The notes beneath the pieces are model-generated. The model searched no databases. It was not told the origin of the DNA and saw only the letters and a program-made list of their open reading frames with translations. From assembly GCA_902785825.1 (NCBI GenBank), contig CACZZZ010000009.1, forward strand, positions 168,631-232,630: DNA of 64,000 nucleotides, given 5' to 3'. Below, one piece after another: positions 7,659 to 15,042 of this stretch (position 1 is its first letter; the number at the start of each line of letters is the position of its first letter). The DNA is from an uncultured Bacteroidia bacterium (GTDB taxonomy: Bacteria; Bacteroidota; Bacteroidia; Bacteroidales; UBA932). The translations under genes and the position numbers were made by a program.

Positions 7659-8999
7659 CTACAACTCCGCCTTAAGCACCACTATTGACTTGTCTTTGAA
7701 AAGGTTTTCCGGTAGCGAGACCTTGGTGGCTCCATCAGCGGAGACACACTCCAACGGCTGGCCGGTCTCAAGGGAAGATACTCCTTTTGACAACACGGAA
7801 GGTATTGTTACAGAGGCTTTTGTCTCTGCGATAAAGACATACAGGAATCTCTTATCCCCTTCTTGTTTCTCTGTCAGGTAAACATCCGGATCATCAACCT
7901 TGAGGCCTGAAGGGACAGCGCCATAGACCGCCTCTCCGTTCGCTCCGAGCCAAGCGCCCATCTCCCTCAACCTCCGGATCGCCGGCGCGGGAAGGGTGCC
8001 ATCAGCCTTGGGGCCTACATTCAACAGGTAATTGCCTCCCATCGAGGTGTTATTCACAAGATAGCGGAGCATCCTGGAAGAAGGCTTCCAGTTATAATCC
8101 TTTCCATGATATGCCCATGAATTCTGCATAGTCGCTGGAGTCTGCCAAGGTTTCGAGAGCATCTCCTTAGGATAGGAGTTGTCGTGCATCTCCAGGAAGT
8201 CGATGTTGTCCCCTGGATTGTCATAACATATTCTTCCGTTGATCAAGCACTTGTCGCTGAGAGAACGAACAAGGCGGATCAGCTCGTCCCTGCGCTCCGG
8301 AGTGATGTGGGTCTTCCAGTCCCATGTGTCGAACCAGAGGAGATCCGGATCGAATTTCTCTATCAACTCCTTGACTTGTGGAAGGGATTTTCTTTGCCAA
8401 TATTTCTCGAAATCCTCGTCAGGCCTCCAAGGGTACCAATAGGGCATCGCTCCATCAGGATCTTCCCAATCCTGCCAGTGGGAATAGTAGAAACCGTATT
8501 TCAGGCCATATTTCTTGCAGGCGGCGACGAGCGGGGCGATAAGGTCCTTCTTGTACGGGGTGTTCATTATGTCGAAATCCGAGACATCTGAATCCCAGAG
8601 GGCAAACCCGTCATGGTGTTTAGAGGTGATTACCAGGTACTTCATGCCGGCATTGGCCGCTTCCCTCACCCAAAAATCCGGGTCGTAATTAACGGGATTG
8701 AACTCATTGATAAGACCGTTGTAATAGTCATCCGGAACCTCAAGGCGAGGCTTGATCCACTCTGCGTACCAGCTGTTCCCCTGCGGGAAAGTCGTGTCCG
8801 GCATCGTGTGGCCGTTGTAGGTCCCTTCAAGAATTGAATACAGTCCCCAATGGATGAACATCCCGAACTTAGCATCCTTGAACCATTCCACCTTTTCCGG
8901 AGAGAGGCTCATGGAGACCTCCTTGTTTTCCTGTTTTTTTTCTGAGCATCCCGCCAAAATAATCGCCAGCAGGACGCAAATAGAGTACATTTTTCTCAT
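7659..8999 (-). CDS. Alpha-L-fucosidase lipoprotein, GH29
   Basis: 446 residues with a lipobox LAGC, so Cys18 is probably lipidated and the enzyme membrane anchored. GH29 landmarks are KFGMFIHWGLYS near 44, TSKHHDGFALWD near 125, and PDLLWFDTW, in which Asp224 is the expected nucleophile. Near residue 286 the sequence reads PWQTPATM, with Gln where many family members have Glu (PWET-type), so the acid/base residue may be elsewhere or altered. It is the first gene of the glycan operon and shares a divergent promoter region with the TPR regulator gene on the plus strand. The two GH29 enzymes are clearly different and may cut different linkages. Confidence 0.92.
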   Translation of the reverse strand: MRKMYSICVLLAIILAGCSEKKQENKEVSMSLSPEKVEWFKDAKFGMFIHWGLYSILEGTYNGHTMPDTTFPQGNSWYAEWIKPRLEVPDDYYNGLINEFNPVNYDPDFWVREAANAGMKYLVITSKHHDGFALWDSDVSDFDIMNTPYKKDLIAPLVAACKKYGLKYGFYYSHWQDWEDPDGAMPYWYPWRPDEDFEKYWQRKSLPQVKELIEKFDPDLLWFDTWDWKTHITPERRDELIRLVRSLSDKCLINGRICYDNPGDNIDFLEMHDNSYPKEMLSKPWQTPATMQNSWAYHGKDYNWKPSSRMLRYLVNNTSMGGNYLLNVGPKADGTLPAPAIRRLREMGAWLGANGEAVYGAVPSGLKVDDPDVYLTEKQEGDKRFLYVFIAETKASVTIPSVLSKGVSSLETGQPLECVSADGATKVSLPENLFKDKSIVVLKAEL

Positions 9000-9018
9000 A
9001 ACGAACAGCGCCTTACTG

Positions 9019-9026
9019 CGAATATA
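9019..9026 (-). promoter_or_regulatory. -7 box for the GH29-folK-GH31-GH29 operon
   Basis: On the minus strand the sequence is TATATTCG, one base from the TAnnTTTG consensus, 19 bases upstream of the GH29 start. It lies back to back with the plus-strand box at 9055-9062, making a compact divergent promoter region between the glycan operon and the TPR regulator. Confidence 0.5.
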
Positions 9027-9054
9027 GTCATTATTTTCGAAAGAATTGTTTTGC

Positions 9055-9062
9055 TATCTTCG
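9055..9062 (+). promoter_or_regulatory. -7 box for the TPR regulator gene
   Basis: TATCTTCG, a common form of the Bacteroidota -7 box, ends only 4 bases before the ATG at 9067. The same octamer occurs upstream of the peptidyl-prolyl isomerase at 40874. This placement argues that the ATG at 9046 is not the start, and it implies a very short or absent leader. Confidence 0.55.
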
Positions 9063-9066
9063 CGCC

Positions 9067-10704
9067 ATGAAAACTAAAAAACTTCTTCTTATTCTTTGTG
9101 TTTTAGCGATAGTGTCGTGCGGAGGGAAAAAGAATATGCCTTTAACACGACTCAATGACATCGCCTCGTATCTTGACGATCATCCGGACAGCGCTCTTAA
9201 TGAGCTTAAATCTATTGACACTCTGATACTTAAGTCAAAAGCCAGCAAAGCCAAATACAGTGTTCTTCTCGCAGCCGCCCTCGACAAGAACGACTTCATC
9301 ACGACTGATACTAGGATCGTGGAACCAGCCGTCGATTATTACGACAGGCACGGAAGCCCAGAGGATCGTCTGAAGGCCTACATGTACTTAGGCACCGCTC
9401 AGTTTAATAACGAAGACTACAGCAATGCGATCGTGTCTTATTACAAAGCTGTTGAAAGCGTACCGGAGGTTGATAATCAGAAGCTTGTAGGGATCCTGTA
9501 CACGAGGATCGGAAGGACTTACGGATACACGAATGATTTCTTACAAGCAGCAGAATTTTTTGATAAATCCATCGCTTGTTTTAAAGAAAGCGGAAACAAA
9601 GACTTTGAAGGTTGGTCTAAAACTCAGACCGCCAAACAAATGTCAAATCTAAAAAAATGGGAAACAGCAGATAGCCTTTATCGGGATCTATTATCGGACA
9701 CCTCAATCTCTATTACGTTAAGAGCAACGGCTGAACTCTCTTATGCCAACTATCTCCTCACAAAACCAGTTTCTGACGATACAAAAGCTTTGGAATACTA
9801 TACTCGCGGAATTAATGATGGGGGGATAATCGATAATATTGATTATTTATATGGATATGCCTATGCCTTAAAAGTAGGAGGGAAAGAGGAAGAGGCCGAG
9901 AAAGTCTTGCACCAAATTAAACAAGAAGGAAAATACGACTATTCTTCAGACGTTTACTGGCGATATAGACTGGCGCTCCACGAAAAAGACTATGCGACGG
10001 CTCACAGGGCTTTATGGGCAGCTACTCAATCGGTCGATTCCGCTATGACGGCGACGCTCGCTACATCAGCAGCTAATGCCCAGCGAGTCTTTTTTGAGCA
10101 AAAAGACATTGCCTCAAGACTTAAGATCAACAACCAGCGAAAGTTGATAACAATTGTTGTTCTCGCCTTATTGATCAGCATTCTGACAGGCGTATTACTT
10201 AATACCATAAAGAAGAAATCAAAACTCGAGGAGAGAGACAAGATGAACCGCTTGGTGGATTCTCTAAACCGGCAGATTCAAGAGATGAAAAACGAGAAGA
10301 GAACCGCCAAATTTACCCTCATGGCTGATGTCTACGAAGAGGTTTACCGCTTCTCAAACACAGAGGAATCATCTAAAGATCAATTATTTGCTAGTCTTAA
10401 GTCCCGATTTGGAGACCTGCGCTTAGATAATAAGGCACAGTCCAACTTTGAGCGAATGCTTGACAAGGATCTGGACGGGATAATGAGCCAATTCCGGCAA
10501 GACTATCCCAACCTTTCCGAGGACGAGTTCAAACTGGCCAGTTACTATTTCGCCGGATTTGACAACACTACCGTGATGATGATCCTGGGACTGCCCAACC
10601 TTGAGACCACCCGTAAAAGGAAAAGTCGACTGAAAAAGAAGATTCTTGACTCCGTGATCCTGAACAAAGAGAAATACATCTCAACTTTCGAGAAACACTC
10701 TTAA
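9067..10704 (+). CDS. TPR lipoprotein with transmembrane helix and C-terminal HTH-like region, probable regulator
   Basis: 545 residues from the ATG at 9067. I reject the upstream ATG at 9046 because the promoter box lies inside that extension. Lipobox AIVSC puts Cys18 at the lipid site. Residues about 30-340 are helical TPR-like repeats (LKAYMYLGTAQFNNEDYSNA and similar). A membrane helix spans about 359-382, followed by a charged coiled coil and a C-terminal region (LSEDEFKLASYYFAGFDNTTV then a basic helix) resembling a LuxR-type helix-turn-helix. The layout suggests a membrane-spanning sensor with an outside TPR part and an inside DNA-binding part. A shorter paralogue lies at 62668. It is divergent from the glycan operon. 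Confidence 0.8.
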   Translation: MKTKKLLLILCVLAIVSCGGKKNMPLTRLNDIASYLDDHPDSALNELKSIDTLILKSKASKAKYSVLLAAALDKNDFITTDTRIVEPAVDYYDRHGSPEDRLKAYMYLGTAQFNNEDYSNAIVSYYKAVESVPEVDNQKLVGILYTRIGRTYGYTNDFLQAAEFFDKSIACFKESGNKDFEGWSKTQTAKQMSNLKKWETADSLYRDLLSDTSISITLRATAELSYANYLLTKPVSDDTKALEYYTRGINDGGIIDNIDYLYGYAYALKVGGKEEEAEKVLHQIKQEGKYDYSSDVYWRYRLALHEKDYATAHRALWAATQSVDSAMTATLATSAANAQRVFFEQKDIASRLKINNQRKLITIVVLALLISILTGVLLNTIKKKSKLEERDKMNRLVDSLNRQIQEMKNEKRTAKFTLMADVYEEVYRFSNTEESSKDQLFASLKSRFGDLRLDNKAQSNFERMLDKDLDGIMSQFRQDYPNLSEDEFKLASYYFAGFDNTTVMMILGLPNLETTRKRKSRLKKKILDSVILNKEKYISTFEKHS

Positions 10705-10755
10705 ATTATCAATCTACCTCTCGTCACGGTCACGCTAAAGACGTGACAAAGCATT

Positions 10756-10795
10756 AAAAACGGCTCCACACCCACCTGTAGGGCCGTTTTTATCA
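10756..10795 (+). terminator. Rho-independent terminator after the TPR regulator
   Basis: AAAAACGGC at 10756-10764 pairs with its complement at 10783-10791, with an 18-base loop and a T-rich end. It lies about 50 bases after the stop at 10704. Just upstream, 10729-10747 holds a separate 6-bp inverted repeat (GTCACG/CGTGAC) of unknown role. Confidence 0.75.
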
Positions 10796-10881
10796 TTCTT
10801 TTCGGTCACGCCATTTCGCCACACTTATGCTTTTATTCTGTCCAATCTCCCGAACTTCGCGACGAAAAAAATGACTTCATT

Positions 10882-11277
10882 ATGAAAAGATTTTATTGTT
10901 TACTCTCCCTTCTCGGAGCACTGTTTTTTGTCTCTCCTTCTCATGCGCGGAACTATTTAGTAGAGTCTGCGGATAGTATTATATCTGTAAAACCAGATAA
11001 TAAAAGCTCACAGACAACTATTCCTAAAGCTCCTATCCGAATTCCCATTTCGGCTTCCTTCAATCGCTCTATTTGTTCAGTCCAACTCTCTTTTCTCAAT
11101 AGCTTTGGAGTAATCGAAGTTGAAATCTTGAACACATCAACAGGACACATTGAAACGGGCTCCATTAATTCCGCCTATCTATCAGCGATTATCCCCCTTT
11201 CTGGCGGGCCAGGACATTATATAATATATTTCTATTTACCATCGAATAAAAAGTACTTCTGCGAATTAGACGTATAG
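10882..11277 (+). CDS. Small secreted protein, DUF3244-like
   Basis: 131 residues with a clear signal peptide (MKRFYCLLSLLGALFFVSPSHA). The rest is predicted beta-rich: a stretch around IPISASFNRS, then VQLSFLNSFGVIEVEILNTSTG and a closing YIIYFYLPSNKKYFCELDV strand. This matches the look of the short Bacteroidales DUF3244 proteins, which form a beta-sandwich and occur near TPR regulators and exported peptidases. No catalytic residues are visible. It lies between a terminator and a lipoprotein gene in an AT-rich block, and its codon use is more AT-rich than that of the housekeeping genes around it. Confidence 0.6.
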   Translation: MKRFYCLLSLLGALFFVSPSHARNYLVESADSIISVKPDNKSSQTTIPKAPIRIPISASFNRSICSVQLSFLNSFGVIEVEILNTSTGHIETGSINSAYLSAIIPLSGGPGHYIIYFYLPSNKKYFCELDV

Positions 11278-11318
11278 TAATACTAAATATTTTTCAACAA
11301 ACATAAAAAAACCAAATT

Positions 11319-12593
11319 ATGATCAAAAAAAAGTTAGTGAAAGCCTTTGTTTTGGCTCTTTCGTTTATAGTAACTGTTGCTTGCGAAAAGGAAGCTTATG
11401 AATCCGAGAACATTGTCACATATGATGAGGGAACCTCAATAATGAGGTTTAAAACATATGAAGATGTTGTTGCGGCTTTAAATAACGGCGTAAAGAATAT
11501 AACAACACGCTCAAATGACAGCTTTGTCTCATATTTAGAAACTGTAATGGACGAACCGGAATATGACGACAAACCTTATGCTATTTTAAGCGAGTCTTTT
11601 GGTTCTATATTAAATAAAGACGGAGAACTCATCTTTGATAATAATCTCGTTCATGTGTCTCATTATGGAATCCTTTACGGTCCCGCCGAAAAAGCAGATG
11701 AAATTCGTTCTCTCGCAATTAATGAGACCCTTCCTGATCTTTGTAAAACACGGGGATTCTATGCGCCGCTCTCAAATTCTAATTTTTACAAGATCGAAGG
11801 TTATGAAGATATCTATTTATATGATACTTTCAAAATCATAGAGAAACCATCTGAATCATCATATATAGAGACAAGAAGCGGGTACAACAATTTGTCCGGT
11901 TCTCTAAACGAAGAGCAAATAACTGCAGCTTCTGTTGGTTTCAAAGTTCGAGAAAATGAACTTTGGAGGTATTTCTGGAATAAAACTTTTACCGAACCAT
12001 CCGCCTCTAATCAAAAACAATTCTTCGCTGATGGAAAACATTGCAATGATACTAAAATTTACCATCAAGATTATGGTATTGGAACAGATACTGGTTTAAA
12101 AACAAAAACCATGAAAAAGAGGGCTTTGGGATATTGGGATAAAATCTCAGGAGACATGGAAGCCGGAATCATTGAATTGTCTCTATTCGAAGAGCTTCCC
12201 AATAAAGCAAAATTCCCAAACGAAACAGTAAGCACTGTTTACTACGGATCTAAACAATATCACGTAGTGAATAGATATGACTTTTATAATAAATCTATTG
12301 ATTATGTTTTAAGATCCGTAACAGACCCTACAATTAAGAATATAGCTAACAGCAATAATGCGAATGCTGTAAGATATATAATAAACAACACACAAGCCGT
12401 CACTGTATTCCCATATAATATTGAAAAGAAAACAGACCCTAAAATTGAAATGGGATTCGTGGTTCCCTTTGGTGGTTACACCGCAGGGAAAGACTATGTA
12501 AATGGAAATTTCCATGTTATTCACCAGAAACTGTTCGGGCTTACAGTAAGAGATAATGAAATAAGGGGGACTGTGATTGAGTATAACTTCTAA
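11319..12593 (+). CDS. Lipoprotein of unknown function
   Basis: 424 residues. The N-terminus has a lysine-rich start, a hydrophobic stretch and TVAC, so Cys22 is a likely lipidation site. No known domain is recognised. The middle is rich in Tyr, Asn and charged residues (YEDIYLYDTFKIIEK; FWNKTFTEPSASNQKQFF), with no HExxH, Cys-His or SGNH-type motif seen. The C-terminal third contains a beta-like segment (MGFVVPFGGYTAGKDYV). Codon use and base composition are visibly more AT-rich than in surrounding genes, which suggests accessory or transferred DNA. It is followed 29 bases later by a small outer-membrane barrel gene, and the two may work together at the cell surface. Confidence 0.65.
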   Translation: MIKKKLVKAFVLALSFIVTVACEKEAYESENIVTYDEGTSIMRFKTYEDVVAALNNGVKNITTRSNDSFVSYLETVMDEPEYDDKPYAILSESFGSILNKDGELIFDNNLVHVSHYGILYGPAEKADEIRSLAINETLPDLCKTRGFYAPLSNSNFYKIEGYEDIYLYDTFKIIEKPSESSYIETRSGYNNLSGSLNEEQITAASVGFKVRENELWRYFWNKTFTEPSASNQKQFFADGKHCNDTKIYHQDYGIGTDTGLKTKTMKKRALGYWDKISGDMEAGIIELSLFEELPNKAKFPNETVSTVYYGSKQYHVVNRYDFYNKSIDYVLRSVTDPTIKNIANSNNANAVRYIINNTQAVTVFPYNIEKKTDPKIEMGFVVPFGGYTAGKDYVNGNFHVIHQKLFGLTVRDNEIRGTVIEYNF

Positions 12594-12622
12594 TATTGAT
12601 TCTAATTTATAATTTTAACAAA

Positions 12623-13144
12623 ATGAAAAAGAAATTGTCGATTTCATTGATTTTCATGTGCTTTGTCGTGATGGCTAATGCTCAAGAAGCCGTGAACTCT
12701 AGTTTTAAGAAAGGCCCTGCGGGGATAGTGGAAGTCGGGACAATGTTCAACCAAGGATTCAGTGGAGGTTATGCGTCGGTGTCGTCCGGCTATAACGTCT
12801 TGCCAGGATTGTTCACTGGTGTCGGAGTCGGGTTCAAAACCCAGAAATTCTCTGTTCAAGATGTGAACTCCCTTCTTGTTCCTGTTTTTGCCCAGGTTCG
12901 TTATAGTCTATTGAACAAAACTTTCAGTCCATTCATTGACTTGAAGGCCGGCCTTTTGGCAGATTACACAAAGTCCCTGAAAACTATGAAAACTCCATAT
13001 CCCGATAATGGTTGCGGACATTTCTTCAAGGCCGCGGTCGGTGTGGATTACAAGCGTTTCTCCCTTAGCGTCGGAGACGACTGGGGTAAAGTCAACGGAA
13101 AAGACAAGTACGCCTGGACCGTAGGTTTGACTTACCGATTTTAG
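12623..13144 (+). CDS. Small outer-membrane beta-barrel protein
   Basis: 173 residues from the ATG at 12623; a TTG 27 bases upstream is in frame but precedes the signal peptide. Residues 1-20 are a signal peptide ending in VMANAQ. The mature part alternates Gly/aromatic strands (GGYASVSSGYNVLPGLFTGVG; FKAAVGVDYKRFSLSVGDDW) and ends in VGLTYRF, with a terminal Phe typical of outer-membrane barrels. It resembles the eight-stranded OmpW/OmpX-like or porin-family barrels of Bacteroidota. No ligand can be assigned. It is the last gene of the AT-rich block and is followed by a strong hairpin terminator. Confidence 0.75.
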   Translation: MKKKLSISLIFMCFVVMANAQEAVNSSFKKGPAGIVEVGTMFNQGFSGGYASVSSGYNVLPGLFTGVGVGFKTQKFSVQDVNSLLVPVFAQVRYSLLNKTFSPFIDLKAGLLADYTKSLKTMKTPYPDNGCGHFFKAAVGVDYKRFSLSVGDDWGKVNGKDKYAWTVGLTYRF

Positions 13145-13166
13145 TCGCAGCTTTTCCATTATTAAC

Positions 13167-13199
13167 AAAGGTTCCGGGAATATCTCGGAACCTTTTCGT
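13167..13199 (+). terminator. Rho-independent terminator after the barrel gene
   Basis: AAAGGTTCCG at 13167-13176 pairs perfectly with 13186-13195 around a 9-base loop, followed by a T-rich run. It lies 22 bases past the stop at 13144. Confidence 0.85.
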
Positions 13200-13334
13200 T
13201 TTCAGATCCTTCGCTGCGCTCAGGATGACAGGTCGGCCCTTCGGCTCCGCTCAGGGACCGGAGGGGTTGGCCCTTCAATCCTTCGACAAGCTCATGGCAG
13301 CACTCTGCTCAGGGACCGGATGGGTTGCGATTAA

Positions 13335-13371
13335 CAGGCAAGGTCTAATTTTGGGTGGGAGACCTTGCCTG
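13335..13371. repeat. Inverted repeat (hairpin copy 1)
   Basis: CAGGCAAGGTC at 13335-13345 is followed by its exact complement at 13361-13371, an 11-bp stem with a 15-base loop. The stem motif GGCAAGGTC recurs at 13412. No T-run follows, so it is not a classical terminator. Confidence 0.85.
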
Positions 13372-13411
13372 GGGAATGTGGCCCTGGCGGTGCTGGGAAG
13401 CCGATTAGGGA

Positions 13412-13444
13412 GGCAAGGTCGAAAGGCTATTTTTAGACCTTGCC
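13412..13444. repeat. Inverted repeat (hairpin copy 2)
   Basis: GGCAAGGTC at 13412-13420 pairs with GACCTTGCC at 13436-13444, a 9-bp stem with a different 15-base loop. It shares its stem with the hairpin at 13335 but not its loop. Confidence 0.85.
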
Positions 13445-13470
13445 CGACGCTCCGCTCAGGGAGCGAGCAT

Positions 13471-15036
13471 CTACTGGTGCTGAATCGCGGCGGGCTTGTC
13501 GGAGTAGATGATCATGGAGCGGACCTCAACGGGATGGGCCGTGTCTGGATTCTTGACCTTGAAGGAGACCTTGTGGTTCCCGAGAGGAAGATCATACTTG
13601 AAATAGAGATCGAGCCTGCGGCTGTTGTTGTCGGCGGGAAGTTTCACCGTCTGGTCCAGAGCGCCGTCGAGATATACCTCAACCTCAGCGACATAGCCAG
13701 TCGGAGCATCTCTTTTGTCCATCGGCATGAGATAAGTGAACACGACTCCCTTGCCGTTGAATTCCTGCTCGCCGCAATCAGCTATCTGCTTTCTGATCTC
13801 ATTTCTCTTGATAGGCCAATGACCCTCAAATCCCTGCTCCAGACGGACAGCCTCAGGAGTCTGGGTCTTAATCGTGACTTCGTCGGAACCGACTTTGCCA
13901 TCATATCTCTCGATAACCTTAAGCGCCTGATTGAAAGACATTTGGTAAGCCTTGTTCATGGATATATCCGTGTAGGCCAGATTCCTGTCCTCAACCTCGG
14001 CCATGCCTTTCTTCCAATAATCAGGGATTCCTTCATACCCGAGAATAACGCCAAGGATACCGCCAGAGGATGCCGGGTTGCAATCAGAGTCCTTTCCGCA
14101 GCGGGTCGAGACATCGATCGTCTTGTAGAAATCGCCCTCGCCGTAAAGGAGTCCCATGATGATGTAGGCGCTGTTGATAAGGGCGTCGATATTAGTAGTG
14201 CCGAAAGCTCCCTCAGAGCAACCGACGTCGAAGCCCCATTTGCGCTCGACTCTGGCCCATGTGAGTTCCCAATTGTCGGGATATTCCTCATGCCACTTAA
14301 TGACGTCAGCCATGCACTGGTAGTACTTGCTCTGCTGAGGGATGGTCTTAAGTGCCTCTTTGACAATATATTCCACATCGTCAGTCACAAAAGCGAGAGA
14401 ATACATTGCGGCGACATAGACTCCGCCGTACCAGCCATCTCCGTAGTTCATCATGTGGCCGATGTCGTCCGTGAAATGAGTCGCGGCGTTGACCATTCCA
14501 GGAGCCATAAGGCCGGCGTAATCAGCCTCGATCTGGAAGTCGATATCGTCAGAATGGGGATTGTTTTTCCAGAAACCGGACTCAGGAGGCATGATGCCGT
14601 TTCGGATGTTGTTCCTGGCAGCCTGGTTGGCGTGCCAAAGGGGATAACCGGCAGTGGAAAAAGCTTTGGCAAAGCTCTCAACCGGAGCGTCAAGTCCCTC
14701 TTTCTCAAAAACTTCCACAAAGGTAAGATCCATGTAGATGTCGTCGTACAGTCCGGGAGCCTTGTCATAATACCATTTGATCCGATGTTCCGGCCATTGG
14801 ATCTGGATGTTGTCGTTAATCAGCGTACTATAGACAAACTCAGTCGGGCCGCCGTAGGTGCAGCCGATCATCTGGCCTGCCCAGCCACCTTTAATCTTGT
14901 CCATCAGCTTTTCCTTGGAGATAGTGACTTCCGAAGGAAGGCTTGTAGGTTTCGCGGGCTTATCACCGCAAGCACTGGCGAGCACAGCCAGCATCGCAAT
15001 GGAAATGATTGATAATATGCGTGTTCTCATATTCAT
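13471..15036 (-). CDS. ADP-ribosylglycohydrolase-family lipoprotein
   Basis: 521 residues. The lipobox is VLASAC, so the protein is probably exported and lipid anchored. The fold is the all-helical ADP-ribosylglycohydrolase (DraG/ARH) type: KIKGGWAGQMIG near 50, DDIYMDLTF near 98, DDIGHMMNY near 190 and TRCGKDSDCNPAS near 320, which provide the Asp-rich di-metal site. The C-terminal ~120 residues form a beta domain. In the family these enzymes remove ADP-ribose from proteins or related compounds. Here the enzyme is exported and lies in an operon with a phosphoesterase, ribokinase and nucleoside hydrolase, pointing to salvage of ribose from ADP-ribose or nucleosides. An alternative start is the ATG two codons in. 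Confidence 0.85.
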   Translation of the reverse strand: MNMRTRILSIISIAMLAVLASACGDKPAKPTSLPSEVTISKEKLMDKIKGGWAGQMIGCTYGGPTEFVYSTLINDNIQIQWPEHRIKWYYDKAPGLYDDIYMDLTFVEVFEKEGLDAPVESFAKAFSTAGYPLWHANQAARNNIRNGIMPPESGFWKNNPHSDDIDFQIEADYAGLMAPGMVNAATHFTDDIGHMMNYGDGWYGGVYVAAMYSLAFVTDDVEYIVKEALKTIPQQSKYYQCMADVIKWHEEYPDNWELTWARVERKWGFDVGCSEGAFGTTNIDALINSAYIIMGLLYGEGDFYKTIDVSTRCGKDSDCNPASSGGILGVILGYEGIPDYWKKGMAEVEDRNLAYTDISMNKAYQMSFNQALKVIERYDGKVGSDEVTIKTQTPEAVRLEQGFEGHWPIKRNEIRKQIADCGEQEFNGKGVVFTYLMPMDKRDAPTGYVAEVEVYLDGALDQTVKLPADNNSRRLDLYFKYDLPLGNHKVSFKVKNPDTAHPVEVRSMIIYSDKPAAIQHQ

Positions 15037-15042
15037 AAAAGT

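Larger units (their letters stand above)
13204..13466. repeat. Repeat-dense convergent intergenic island
   Basis: This gene-free gap (13145-13470 overall) holds several short repeats. A GATCCTTCGC...CAGGATGAC element lies at 13204-13229, and the 29-base element shared with the GH31 gene at 13234-13262. A CCTTCGACAAGCTCA variant lies near 13280, followed by a further CTCAGGGACCGGA copy near 13308. Two versions of one hairpin follow at 13335-13371 and 13412-13444, and a CGCTCC/GGAGCG hairpin at 13448-13465. No open frame here looks coding. The long plus-strand frame that crosses it runs antisense to the ADP-ribosylglycohydrolase gene and is a shadow. Confidence 0.8.

Noticed and set aside
13335..13444. 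A CRISPR array or terminator in the repeat island
   Set aside because: The units are two hairpins with different loops and spacing, not regular repeats and spacers, and no T-run follows either.
13225..15012. A 595-codon open frame on the plus strand
   Set aside because: It lies antisense to the well-supported ADP-ribosylglycohydrolase gene and runs through the repeat island. Its protein has no recognisable domain and mirrors the coding bias of the real gene.
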